Assembly (NCBI GenBank): GCA_029777935.1
Contig: JAKORH010000421.1
Span: 1-6,755 of the forward strand
DNA length: 6,755 bases
DNA from: Pseudomonadota bacterium
Lineage (GTDB): Bacteria > Pseudomonadota > Gammaproteobacteria > Burkholderiales > Burkholderiaceae
Direction of reading: 5' to 3'
The notes beneath the pieces were generated by a model. The model had not been told where the DNA came from. It searched no databases and was given only the letters and a program-made list of their open reading frames with translations. Shown piece by piece: positions 1-6,509 of this stretch (position 1 is its first letter; each line of letters opens with the position of its first letter). The position numbers and the translations under genes are program-made.

Positions 1-82
1 CCCCCGCCCTCTCCCGCTGATGCGGCCGAGGGGGCTCTTGCTCCCTCTCCCCGATCACGGGAAGAGGGCCGGGGTGAGGGGC
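1..82. repeat. GC-rich two-hairpin repeat inside the polA reading frame
   Basis: Two hairpins lie side by side. The first pairs 43-53 with 58-68 (11 bp, one C/A mismatch at 49/62) around the loop ATCA. The second pairs 7-11 with 28-32 and 14-17 with 22-25, separated by a 2x2 internal loop, around the loop TGAT, the complement of the first loop. On the minus strand the entry reads CCCCTCACCCCGGCCCTC, which I recall as the opening of a dispersed palindromic repeat in many beta- and gammaproteobacterial genomes. In the polA frame it encodes APHPGPLPVIGERE and continues open to the edge. The right boundary near 82 is judged from composition; the left boundary is outside the window. Confidence 0.75.
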
Positions 83-955
83 AGCCTTGTCTTCCCCCAG
101 CTCCCGCAGAAAACTCTTGAACTCCCACCGCGCATACAGCTCGCGCAGCTTGCCGGCATCCGGTTCGCGCGCGCGCAGCGCGTCGAAGTGCGGCACGTGC
201 GCGGCGATATCGCCATCGGTCTTCACCGTCACCAGCGTCTTCGCGGTCGGCAGCCAGCCGAGCGCCTTGCGCAGGTTGTCGCCGACCACGCCGCTGATCT
301 CGTTGGCGTTGGCGACAATCGCGTCGAGCGATCCGTACTGCTGCAGCCACTTGGCGGCCGTCTTCGGCCCGACCTTCTCCACGCCCGGCACGTTGTCGAC
401 GGCGTCGCCCACCAGCGTCAGGTAGTCGACGATCTGGTCCGGCCGAACGCCGAACTTGGCGAGCACGCCGGCCGGGTCGAGCTTCTCGTTGCTCATCGTG
501 TTGACCAGCGTCACCCGGTCATTGACGAGCTGCGCGAGATCCTTGTCGCCGGTGGACACGACGGTCTTCACGCCGTGCGTCTGCGCATGGCTTGCCAGCG
601 TGCCGATCACGTCGTCGGCCTCGATGCCCTCGATCTCCAGCACGGGCCAGCCGAGCGCCTCCACCGCCTCGTGGATCGGCGCGATCTGCGCGACCAGATC
701 GTCGGGCATCGGCGGTCGATGCGCCTTGTAATCGGGGTAGAGGTCGTCGCGGAACGTCCTGCCCTTGGCATCGAACACGCAAGCGAGATAATCCGCCGCC
801 ACCTGCTCGCGCAGCAACCTCAGCATCGATATGAAGCCGCGGATCGCGCCGGTCGGCTCGCCGCGCAAAGTGCGCAGGTCGGGCAGCGCATGGAATGCGC
901 GATACAGGTAGCTTGAACCGTCGACCAGCAGCAGTGTCTTATCGGAGTCAGCCAT
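1..955 (-). CDS. polA: DNA polymerase I, N-terminal 5' nuclease part (partial, runs off left edge)
   Basis: Pol I fills gaps in excision repair and removes Okazaki primers; the part seen here is its 5'-3' exonuclease/flap-endonuclease domain. The frame reads 318 codons from ATG (955-953) to the window edge without a stop. Visible motifs: LLLVDGSSYLYRAFHA with metal-binding D12; VFDAKGRTFRD with D62; EGIEADDVIG with E112, D114, D115; STGDKDLAQLV with D137, D139; and the helix-hairpin-helix GDAVDNVPGVEKVGPKTA with D184, D187. These match the E. coli Pol I acidic residues at an offset of one. An in-frame TGA four codons upstream (967-965) excludes a longer start, and the start fits the family N-terminus. 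No good Shine-Dalgarno is visible. After residue 291 the protein sequence is low-complexity, encoded by a palindromic repeat (listed separately). The 3'-5' exonuclease-like and polymerase domains would lie beyond the left edge. Confidence 0.96.
   Translation of the reverse strand, partial: MADSDKTLLLVDGSSYLYRAFHALPDLRTLRGEPTGAIRGFISMLRLLREQVAADYLACVFDAKGRTFRDDLYPDYKAHRPPMPDDLVAQIAPIHEAVEALGWPVLEIEGIEADDVIGTLASHAQTHGVKTVVSTGDKDLAQLVNDRVTLVNTMSNEKLDPAGVLAKFGVRPDQIVDYLTLVGDAVDNVPGVEKVGPKTAAKWLQQYGSLDAIVANANEISGVVGDNLRKALGWLPTAKTLVTVKTDGDIAAHVPHFDALRAREPDAGKLRELYARWEFKSFLRELGEDKAAPHPGPLPVIGEREQEPPRPHQRERAG
944..947 (+). promoter_or_regulatory. Shine-Dalgarno for the LOG-family gene
   Basis: GGAG ends six bases before the ATG at 954. 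It supports 954 as the true start even though that start overlaps the polA start codon. The site lies inside polA codons 3-4 (antisense). Confidence 0.6.
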
Positions 956-1691
956 GCTCGATCGTCAGAAGAACATCCCCAGCCTGCGGGCGGTGACATC
1001 GCCGGAGCGCGCGACCAGCCAGAAGGCGCGCGAATCGTGGCAGATCTGGGGGATTATCTCGGAGTTCGTCGAAGCGGCCGAACGGCTGAGCGAAATCCGT
1101 CCCGCGGTGTCGATCTTCGGCAGCGCGCGCGCGCGCGAGGGCACGCCGCTGTACGCGCAGGCGGTCGAGATCGCGCGCAAGCTGTCGGACGCCGGTTTCG
1201 CGGTGATCGCCGGCGGCGGCCCCGGCGTGATGGAAGCGGCCAACCGCGGCGCGTTCGACGGCCGCTCCCCGTCCGTGGGGCTGAACATCGAGCTGCCTTT
1301 CGAGCAGCACGGCAATCCGTTCCAGGACATCTCGCTGCGCTTCCGCCATTTCTTTGCACGCAAGGTGGCGTTCGTCAAGTTCGCCGCAGCATACGTGGTG
1401 ATGCCGGGCGGGTTCGGCACGCTCGACGAGCTGACCGAGGCGCTGACGATGATCCAGACCGGGATGGGGCGCACGATTCCGATCGTGCTGGTCGGCTCGG
1501 AGTTCTGGAGCGGGCTGCTCGCCTGGATGCGGCAGACGCTGGTTACGCAGGGCATGATCGGCGAGAAGGACCTGGATCTGATGACGGTCGTCGACGACAC
1601 CGACGCGGTGGTCGACGCGATCTTCGACTTCTACGAGAAGCGCGGATTCGCCTCGACGCCGGCGGAGCGGGAGCAGTTGCTGTACCTGTAA
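954..1691 (+). CDS. LOG-family Rossmann-fold protein (TIGR00730 type), probable nucleotide 5'-monophosphate phosphoribohydrolase
   Basis: Proteins of this family split nucleoside 5'-monophosphates (cytokinin ribotides in plants and some bacteria, AMP or other purine monophosphates in others) into free base and ribose 5-phosphate; the substrate cannot be read from this sequence. The 245-residue product carries the signatures: SIFGSAR (53-59), the nucleotide-binding loop GGGPGVMEAAN (87-97), FARKVAFVK (134-142) and PGGFGTLDE (151-159) with catalytic-type R136 and E159. It is soluble, with no signal peptide. About 45 residues precede the Rossmann core, including KARESWQIWGIISEFVEA, as I recall for the longer proteobacterial members. 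The start at 954 has GGAG six bases upstream and overlaps the divergent polA start by two bases. A 15-nt run of alternating G and C (1123-1137) encodes part of SARARE. Family assignment is secure; physiological role is inference. Confidence 0.93.
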   Translation: MLDRQKNIPSLRAVTSPERATSQKARESWQIWGIISEFVEAAERLSEIRPAVSIFGSARAREGTPLYAQAVEIARKLSDAGFAVIAGGGPGVMEAANRGAFDGRSPSVGLNIELPFEQHGNPFQDISLRFRHFFARKVAFVKFAAAYVVMPGGFGTLDELTEALTMIQTGMGRTIPIVLVGSEFWSGLLAWMRQTLVTQGMIGEKDLDLMTVVDDTDAVVDAIFDFYEKRGFASTPAEREQLLYL

Positions 1692-1710
1692 GCGACGGGC
1701 AGCGACGGGC
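1691..1710 (+). repeat. 10-bp perfect tandem duplication after the LOG gene
   Basis: AGCGACGGGC occurs twice back to back (1691-1700 and 1701-1710); the first copy begins on the last base of the TAA stop codon. It is non-coding and no function is evident; probably a small replication-slippage duplication. Confidence 0.8.
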
Positions 1711-1726
1711 GTAACATTGAAACGGC

Positions 1727-1796
1727 GTCATTCCCGCGCAGGCGGGAATCCAGTCCGCGCAACACGTCGCTGGATGCCCGCTTTCGCGGGCGTGAC
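1727..1796. repeat. Two-hairpin intergenic repeat, TTCCCGC type, copy 1 (best preserved)
   Basis: Seventy bases in the gap between the LOG gene and the DUF2782-like gene. GTCA (1727-1730) is followed by a 7-bp stem (1731-1737 with 1742-1748, loop GCAG), then ATCCAG (1748-1753) which can pair with CTGGAT (1770-1775), then a second hairpin (1775-1781 with 1786-1792, loop TTTC, one terminal T-G wobble) and TGAC (1793-1796). GTCA and TGAC form the outer inverted repeat. No T-run follows either hairpin, so it is not a canonical intrinsic terminator, though it could stabilise the 3' end of the upstream mRNA. Confidence 0.88.
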
Positions 1797-1820
1797 ACCT
1801 CAGGGTAATGCGCCGGAACC

Positions 1821-2168
1821 ATGACTCGTCTGCCGCTCTTCACCGCCCTGCTCGCGGCCAGCGCTGCCGCCGCGCAGCCGCTCGATGCTCCGCCCGCGAT
1901 CAGGGACACGCCGCAGGTGCAGATCAAGGGTGAACCGCCCGCGGCCGAACTCGACGCCGCCGAGCTGCTGCCACCCAAGCACGAGGTGCACGGCGAAACC
2001 CTGATCCAGCAGCGCCGCCAAGGCACGCGCGTGCGCGAGATCATCGTCACGCCGGCCGGGCAGACCTACAGCTACTCGATCCAGAATCGCGAGGGCCGGC
2101 TGCCGCTGTCGACGCAGGACCTCTCAAGCGGCCTGTCGACACCACGCTTTCTGAAGTTCGAGTTCTGA
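1821..2168 (+). CDS. Small exported protein, DUF2782-like
   Basis: A 115-residue protein of unknown function. Residues 1-18 look like a Sec signal peptide: M-T-R, a hydrophobic stretch LPLFTALLAASAAA, and likely cleavage after A18 before QPLDAPP. A Pro/Ala-rich stretch follows, then a region with IIVTPAGQTYSYSIQNREG and the end LSSGLSTPRFLKFEF. That resembles the DUF2782 pattern of a V-T-P-x-G-x-x-Y segment, a D/N-x-x-G turn and a closing G-L-x-x-P motif. I recall such a gene beside polA and thrB in pseudomonads and betaproteobacteria, which fits the next gene here. It probably acts in the periplasm. The Shine-Dalgarno is weak: GGAA at 1815-1818 is too close to the ATG. The signal peptide is well supported; the family name is from memory. 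Confidence 0.82.
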   Translation: MTRLPLFTALLAASAAAAQPLDAPPAIRDTPQVQIKGEPPAAELDAAELLPPKHEVHGETLIQQRRQGTRVREIIVTPAGQTYSYSIQNREGRLPLSTQDLSSGLSTPRFLKFEF

Positions 2169-2196
2169 CTTGCAGCGCCTCGCCAGCCCGCGGTCG

Positions 2197-2213
2197 GCGC
2201 GCATGATGCGCGC
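2197..2213. repeat. Perfect short palindrome in the thrB leader
   Basis: GCGCGCAT, one central base, then ATGCGCGC: 8-bp arms without mismatch, centred 36 bases before the thrB ATG. As RNA it would give a 6-bp GC stem with a 5-nt loop (ATGAT). No T-run follows. It could be an operator half-site pair, an RNA hairpin or chance in GC-rich DNA. Confidence 0.5.
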
Positions 2214-2240
2214 GCCTTGCCCGTTGCCCGGTGCGCGCTG

Positions 2241-3209
2241 ATGGCCGTCTTCACCGCACTCGACCACGACGACATCGCGCACCTGCTGCGGTCCTACGCG
2301 GTCGGCGACCTGGTGTCGTTCCACGGCATCGCCACCGGCATCGAGAACACCAACTACTTCGTCGCGACCACCGGCGGTGAATTCGTGCTGACGCTATTCG
2401 AGCGGCTGACGTTCCGGCAGCTTCCGTTCTATCTCGAGCTGATGCGGCACCTGGCACTCCGCGACCTACCCGTGCCGGCACCACAGGAGAACGCACAAGG
2501 TTCGCTGATCTCGGAGCTGAAGGGCAGGCCGGCGGCGCTCGTCACCCGCGTGCCCGGGGCGTCGGTCGAGGCGCCGGCCGCCGCGCACTGCGCATGCGTG
2601 GGACGGTTCCTGGCGCAGATGCACCTGGCGGGGCAAGACTACCCGCGCTTCCAGCCGAACCTGCGCGGCATCGGCTGGTGGAAGACCGTGCTGCCCGAAC
2701 TGGAACCGTTCGTCGACGACGACACGTTCCACATGCTGGCCGAGGAGGTGATCTTCCAGGACAGCTTCTTCCGTTCGCCGGACTTCGAGAAGTTGCCGGG
2801 CGGGCCGATCCACGCCGACCTCTTCCGCGACAACGTGCTGTTTGTCGCGCACGGCGGGCGGCCCGAGATCGGCGGCGTGATCGACTTCTACTTCGCCGGT
2901 TGCAGTCTGTGGCTGTTCGACCTTGCGGTCGCGATCAACGACTGGTGCGTCGAGGTCGACGACGGCGCGCTGGTGCCGGAGCGCGCGGCGGCGCTGCTGC
3001 GCGCATACCACGAAGCGCGTCCGCTGCTCGAACTGGAGCATGCGCACTGGCGCACCGTGCTGCGCGCGGCGGCGCTGCGATTCTGGATTTCGCGCCTGCA
3101 CGACCTGCACCTGCCGCGCGTGGCGCACTTGTTGCGGCCGCATGATCCCGGCCGCTTCGAGCGCACGCTGCGGCGACGGATCGCCGATCCCGAACTGCCG
3201 TGGGTGTGA
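2241..3209 (+). CDS. thrB: Homoserine kinase, APH/choline-kinase fold
   Basis: Phosphorylates homoserine on its hydroxyl with ATP, the step before threonine synthase in threonine biosynthesis; cytosolic. This is the aminoglycoside-phosphotransferase-like form found in Pseudomonas and betaproteobacteria, unrelated to the GHMP-type ThrB of E. coli. The 322-residue protein begins MAVFTALDHDDI, as family members do. It carries the N-lobe motif GIATGIENTNYFV (29-41), the catalytic loop HADLFRDN (191-198, base D193 and metal ligand N198) and the DFG-like IDFYFAG (214-220, D215). Upstream TTG at 2217 would add eight residues, but the family N-terminus fits ATG 2241. The leader has only a weak ribosome site. 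No other thr gene is in the window, consistent with thrB being detached from thrA/thrC in this lineage, and no Thr/Ile-rich leader peptide is seen. Confidence 0.94.
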   Translation: MAVFTALDHDDIAHLLRSYAVGDLVSFHGIATGIENTNYFVATTGGEFVLTLFERLTFRQLPFYLELMRHLALRDLPVPAPQENAQGSLISELKGRPAALVTRVPGASVEAPAAAHCACVGRFLAQMHLAGQDYPRFQPNLRGIGWWKTVLPELEPFVDDDTFHMLAEEVIFQDSFFRSPDFEKLPGGPIHADLFRDNVLFVAHGGRPEIGGVIDFYFAGCSLWLFDLAVAINDWCVEVDDGALVPERAAALLRAYHEARPLLELEHAHWRTVLRAAALRFWISRLHDLHLPRVAHLLRPHDPGRFERTLRRRIADPELPWV

Positions 3210-3249
3210 GCTGCCAATAGAATTCGCCCGGGCTTCGACCGCACCTCAT

Positions 3250-3327
3250 GTCATTCCCGCGGGCGCGGGAATCCGGTCCTTCCGCATGTGCAGCAGCGAT
3301 CCGGGTGCCCGACTTCGCGGGCACGGC
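3250..3327. repeat. Two-hairpin intergenic repeat, TTCCCGC type, copy 2
   Basis: Lies between thrB and the membrane-protein gene. GTCA (3250-3253), then a 7-bp stem (3254-3260 with 3265-3271, loop GGGC), then TCCGG. The second hairpin pairs GTGCCCG (3305-3311) with CGGGCAC (3318-3324) and is followed by a decayed terminus CGGC instead of TGAC. At 78 bp it is 8 bp longer than copy 1, all in the middle segment. A frame opened at 3248 reads through it into the downstream gene, so an automated start could wrongly include it. Confidence 0.82.
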
Positions 3328-3367
3328 ACCGAAGCGCAGACAATCCGAAGACGGACAAGGCAGTGAC

Positions 3368-4105
3368 ATGCTGATCAAGACCGTTCCCGCCGGCACCGGC
3401 GCGCTGTGGCTGCGCGACGGCTGGCGGCTGTTCGCGCGGCAGCCGCTCGGGCTGTCGGCCATGGTGGTCGTGTACCTGATGATGCTGTTCGTACCTGCGC
3501 TGATCCCTTTCGTCGGCATCGCGATCTCCGGCGTGCTGGCGCCGTTCGCCACGATCGCACTGCTGGCCGCCTGCCGGGAGGTCGACGCGAAGCGCGCGCC
3601 GACGGTGAATCTGTTTCTGCAACCGTTCCAGGACACCAAGGTGCGCGCGCCGATGTTCATGCTCGGCATGATCAACGCCGGCCTGGTGCTGATCGTCGCG
3701 CTGCTCGGTGGGCTGCTGGTCGGGCAGGAGCCGTCGGAGCCGCCGGCGTCGCTGCAGGACATTCCCCTCGACGCGTTGGCGGTACAGCTCGTGCTGTACA
3801 CGCCGGTGCTGATGCTGATGTGGTTCGCTCCCCTGCTGGTCGGCTGGCACCGGCTGACGCCGGCCAAGGCGATGTTCGGCAGCGCGGTCGCCTGCTGGCG
3901 CAACCGCGGCGCGCTGCTCGTCTACGGCATCGTGGTCAGTCTCGCGATGACGGGCGCGAGCGCTCTGGTTGCGCTGCTGGCGTCGTCGCTGTTTTCCTCG
4001 CGGCAGGCGCTGTCGATCGTGCTGGCTCCGCTGGCGCTGCTGCTGATGACGCTGATCCAGGCGAGCTTCTATCCGATGTACAAGTCGGTGTTTGAGCCTG
4101 ACTGA
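3368..4105 (+). CDS. BPSS1780-type multi-pass inner membrane protein
   Basis: A 245-residue integral membrane protein of unknown function. After the amphipathic N-terminus MLIKTVPAGTGALWLRDGW, hydrophobic segments lie at about 28-50, 51-70, 97-118, 139-160 and two near the C-terminus (VYGIVVSLAMTGASALVALL and SIVLAPLALLLMTLIQASF), so roughly six membrane passes. The opening V-P-A-x-x-G-x-x-W-x-R-x-G-W-x-L-F-x-R-x-P resembles the betaproteobacterial BPSS1780 family, whose genes I recall near thrB, polA and uvrD. ATG 3368 is chosen because AAGG (3357-3360) sits seven bases upstream and the protein then starts as the family does. A start at 3248 would add 40 residues encoded by a palindromic repeat. 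It converges with uvrD, with 118 bp between stop codons. No enzyme motif is visible. Confidence 0.88.
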   Translation: MLIKTVPAGTGALWLRDGWRLFARQPLGLSAMVVVYLMMLFVPALIPFVGIAISGVLAPFATIALLAACREVDAKRAPTVNLFLQPFQDTKVRAPMFMLGMINAGLVLIVALLGGLLVGQEPSEPPASLQDIPLDALAVQLVLYTPVLMLMWFAPLLVGWHRLTPAKAMFGSAVACWRNRGALLVYGIVVSLAMTGASALVALLASSLFSSRQALSIVLAPLALLLMTLIQASFYPMYKSVFEPD

Positions 4106-4149
4106 AGTGCAGCATCGCTGGGATACTTCGCCGAAGCTTGCCTTCTCGT

Positions 4150-4219
4150 GTCGCCCCGGCGGAGGCCGGGGCCCAATTTGCCCTGCTGGAGATCAGGCCC
4201 CAGCCTACGTCGGGGCGAC
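4150..4219. repeat. Two-hairpin intergenic repeat, CCCCGGC type, between convergent genes
   Basis: Seventy bases bounded by a perfect 9-bp inverted repeat, GTCGCCCCG (4150-4158) and CGGGGCGAC (4211-4219). The first hairpin pairs 4154-4160 with 4165-4171 (loop GGAG). The second pairs 4198-4204 with 4209-4215 (loop CTAC) with one mismatch and one wobble. It starts 44 bases after the membrane-protein stop and ends four bases from the uvrD stop, so both transcripts would run into it. It may act as a two-way mRNA 3' end, but no T-run makes it a textbook terminator on either strand. Same length and layout as copy 1 of the TTCCCGC type, different stem sequence. Confidence 0.88.
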
Positions 4220-4223
4220 GAAG

Positions 4224-6452
4224 TCACGCCGTCTCGAGCTTCGCGATCGACAGCAGCAGTTCCTTGATCCCCTGCGCACCGAAGTTGATCTTGGCGCGCG
4301 CGTCGGAGCCGGAGCCTTCGAGCTTGATAATCACGCCCTCGCCGAAGCGGTCGTGCCGCACGGTCTGGCCGATGCGGTAGCCGTTGCGCGTTTCGACGAC
4401 CGGGGCGACGCCGGCTGCCGAAGGACGAAGGCCCGCATCGTGCCACGCACCGTAGCGCAGGCCCGCGCCTTCGCGCAGCCGCGGTGTCAGCCACTTCAGT
4501 CCGCCCTCGGGCAGTTCGTCGATGAAGCGCGACTTGATGCCGTAGCGCGCCTGCCCATGCAGCATCCGCTGCTGCGCGAACGAAAGATACAGACGTCGCC
4601 GCGCCCGCGTGATCGCGACGTACATCAGCCGCCGCTCCTCCTCGAGGCCGCCGATCTCGGTCACGCTGTTCTCGTGCGGGAACAACCCTTCTTCCAGCCC
4701 GGTGATGAACACCGCGTGGAATTCCAGGCCTTTCGCGGCGTGCACCGTCATCAATTGCAGCGCATCCGCGCCTTCGGCCGCCTGGTTCTCGCCCGCTTCC
4801 AGCGACGCGTGCGACAGGAACGCCGCCAGCGGCGACGGCAGCGCGGCCTCCGCCTCGGCCTGCGTGGCGGACGCGTCCTGCGCGTAGCCCTCTTCGGCGG
4901 CGAAGCCGACCGCGGCGTTGACGAGTTCCTCCAGGTTCTCGACGCGCTCCTGCCCCTCCTTCTCGGTCTTGTAGTGCGCGACGAGCCCGCTGCGGTCGAT
5001 CGCCGCCGCCACGATCTCCTTCAGCGGCAGGTTCGCCGTCTCGAAGCGCAGGCTGTCGACCAGCTTGACGAACGCGGCGAGGCTCGCGCCCGCGCGCCCC
5101 GAGAGCGCGCCGACCGCCGCGTACAGGCTTGCGTTCGACCCACGCGCCGCGTCCTGCAACTGCTCGAGCGTACGGCTGCCTATGCCGCGCGGCGGAAAGT
5201 TCACCACGCGCAGGAACGCAGTGTCGTCGGCCGGGTTCTCGAGCAGCCGCAGGTACGCCAGCGCGTGCTTGATCTCGGCGCGCTCGAAGAAGCGCAGCCC
5301 ACCGTAGACGCGATACGGGATGCCGGCGTTGAACAGCGCATGCTCGATCACGCGCGACTGCGCGTTCGACCGGTACAGCACCGCAATCTCGCTGCGCAGG
5401 TGCCCTTCGCCGATCAGGCCGCGCACTTCGTCGACCAGCCACGCGGCTTCGAGGCCGTCGGAGCCGGCCTCGAACACGCGCACCTTCTCGCCCGCGCCGG
5501 CCTCTGTCCACAGGTTCTTGCCCAGCCGCTGCGCGTTGTTGCGGATCAGCGCGTTGGCGGCGTCGAGGATGTGCCCGTGCGAGCGATAGTTCTGCTCCAG
5601 CTTCACGACGTTGCGCACCCGGAACTCGCGCTCGAAGTCGGCCATGTTGCCGACGTTGGCACCGCGGAATCGGTAAATCGACTGGTCGTCGTCGCCGACC
5701 GCGAAGATCGCGTTGTGCGCGACGGGGAAGGACCCGTCGCTTCCGTTCCATCCGGCCAGCAGCTTCAGCCACTTGTACTGCAGCACGTTGGTGTCCTGGA
5801 ACTCGTCGACCAGGATGTGGTGGAAGCGCTGCTGGTAGTGCGTGCGCAGCGGCTCGTTCTTCAGCAGAAGTTCGTAGCACCGCAGCAGCAGCTCGGCGAA
5901 GTCGACCACGCCCTCGCGCTGACACTGCGCGTCGTACAGCGCGTACAGCTCGACGAACTTGCGGTTGTAGTCGTCATTGACTTCCACTGCGCCGGCGCGT
6001 AGCCCGGCTTCCTTGGCGCTGTTGACGAAGACCTGCAGGTTGCGCGGCGGATACTTCTCGTCGTCGACGTTGTTCGCCTTGATCAGCCGCTTGATCGCGG
6101 AGAGCTGGTCCGCGCTGTCGAGGATCTGGAACGTCTGCGGCAGGTTCGCGTCGCGGTGATGCGCGCGCAGCAGCCGGTTGCACAGGCCGTGGAAGGTGCC
6201 GACCCACATGCCGCGCAGGTTGATCGGCAGCATGCCCGAGATGCGCGTCAGCATCTCCTTCGCCGCCTTGTTGGTGAAGGTCACCGCGAGGATGCCCTGC
6301 GGGGAGACCTGCCCGGTCTGGATCAGCCACGCGATGCGCGTCGTGAGCACGCGCGTCTTGCCCGAGCCGGCACCGGCCAGGATCAGCGCGGGTTGATTCG
6401 GGAGCGTGACCGCGGCGAGTTGCTGCGGATTCAGCGTATCGAGCAACGACAT
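4224..6452 (-). CDS. uvrD: DNA helicase II, UvrD/PcrA type
   Basis: Superfamily 1A 3'-5' helicase that removes UvrC and the excised oligonucleotide in nucleotide excision repair, unwinds nicked strands in mismatch repair and strips RecA. The 742-residue product, close to the 720 of E. coli UvrD, has all motifs: Q motif LNPQQLAAV (7-15), Walker A AGAGSGKT (26-33), Ia AVTFTNKAAKEM (56-67), GTFHGL (85-90), motif II VDEFQDTN (215-222), motif III VGDDDQSIYRFRGA (252-265), LEQNYRS (motif IV region), LMTVHAAKGLEF (V) and YVAITRARRRLYL (VI). The C-terminus keeps the Tudor-like segment RHDRFGEGVIIKLEGSG that binds RNA polymerase in related proteins. About nine extra residues precede motif III compared with E. 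coli. ATG 6452-6450 starts MSLLDTLN; a TTG two codons earlier is possible but less likely. No LexA-type CTG-N10-CAG box is seen in the 143-bp upstream gap. Confidence 0.97.
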   Translation of the reverse strand: MSLLDTLNPQQLAAVTLPNQPALILAGAGSGKTRVLTTRIAWLIQTGQVSPQGILAVTFTNKAAKEMLTRISGMLPINLRGMWVGTFHGLCNRLLRAHHRDANLPQTFQILDSADQLSAIKRLIKANNVDDEKYPPRNLQVFVNSAKEAGLRAGAVEVNDDYNRKFVELYALYDAQCQREGVVDFAELLLRCYELLLKNEPLRTHYQQRFHHILVDEFQDTNVLQYKWLKLLAGWNGSDGSFPVAHNAIFAVGDDDQSIYRFRGANVGNMADFEREFRVRNVVKLEQNYRSHGHILDAANALIRNNAQRLGKNLWTEAGAGEKVRVFEAGSDGLEAAWLVDEVRGLIGEGHLRSEIAVLYRSNAQSRVIEHALFNAGIPYRVYGGLRFFERAEIKHALAYLRLLENPADDTAFLRVVNFPPRGIGSRTLEQLQDAARGSNASLYAAVGALSGRAGASLAAFVKLVDSLRFETANLPLKEIVAAAIDRSGLVAHYKTEKEGQERVENLEELVNAAVGFAAEEGYAQDASATQAEAEAALPSPLAAFLSHASLEAGENQAAEGADALQLMTVHAAKGLEFHAVFITGLEEGLFPHENSVTEIGGLEEERRLMYVAITRARRRLYLSFAQQRMLHGQARYGIKSRFIDELPEGGLKWLTPRLREGAGLRYGAWHDAGLRPSAAGVAPVVETRNGYRIGQTVRHDRFGEGVIIKLEGSGSDARAKINFGAQGIKELLLSIAKLETA

Positions 6453-6509
6453 GGCCAACGCATTCTACTGAGCGGTCGGAAGAGGCTTGACGTTCTACGG
6501 CACGGAGGT

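Noticed and set aside
20..916. Long open frame on the plus strand opposite polA (298 codons)
   Set aside because: It is antisense to a polA frame with every catalytic motif intact. Its Arg/His/Leu-rich protein is typical of the shadow of a high-GC gene.
913..942. Possible promoter for the LOG gene: TTGAAC (913-918) and TCTTAT (937-942)
   Set aside because: Spacing is 18 bp and the -10 match is 4 of 6. The implied start point would fall after the Shine-Dalgarno, so it cannot serve the start at 954 well.
1053..1058. Possible polA -10 box GATAAT on the minus strand
   Set aside because: Five of six bases match, but no -35 element is found at a suitable distance and single hexamers are common by chance.
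2217..2240. Earlier TTG start for thrB
   Set aside because: The added residues are not typical of the family, whose members begin M-x-V-F-T as does ATG 2241.
4069..6002. Two very long open frames over uvrD (618 codons minus, 636 codons plus)
   Set aside because: The products are low-complexity and rich in Arg, Ala, Gln and Val without recognisable motifs, while the overlapping frame is a full-length UvrD. Long shadow frames are expected at this GC content.
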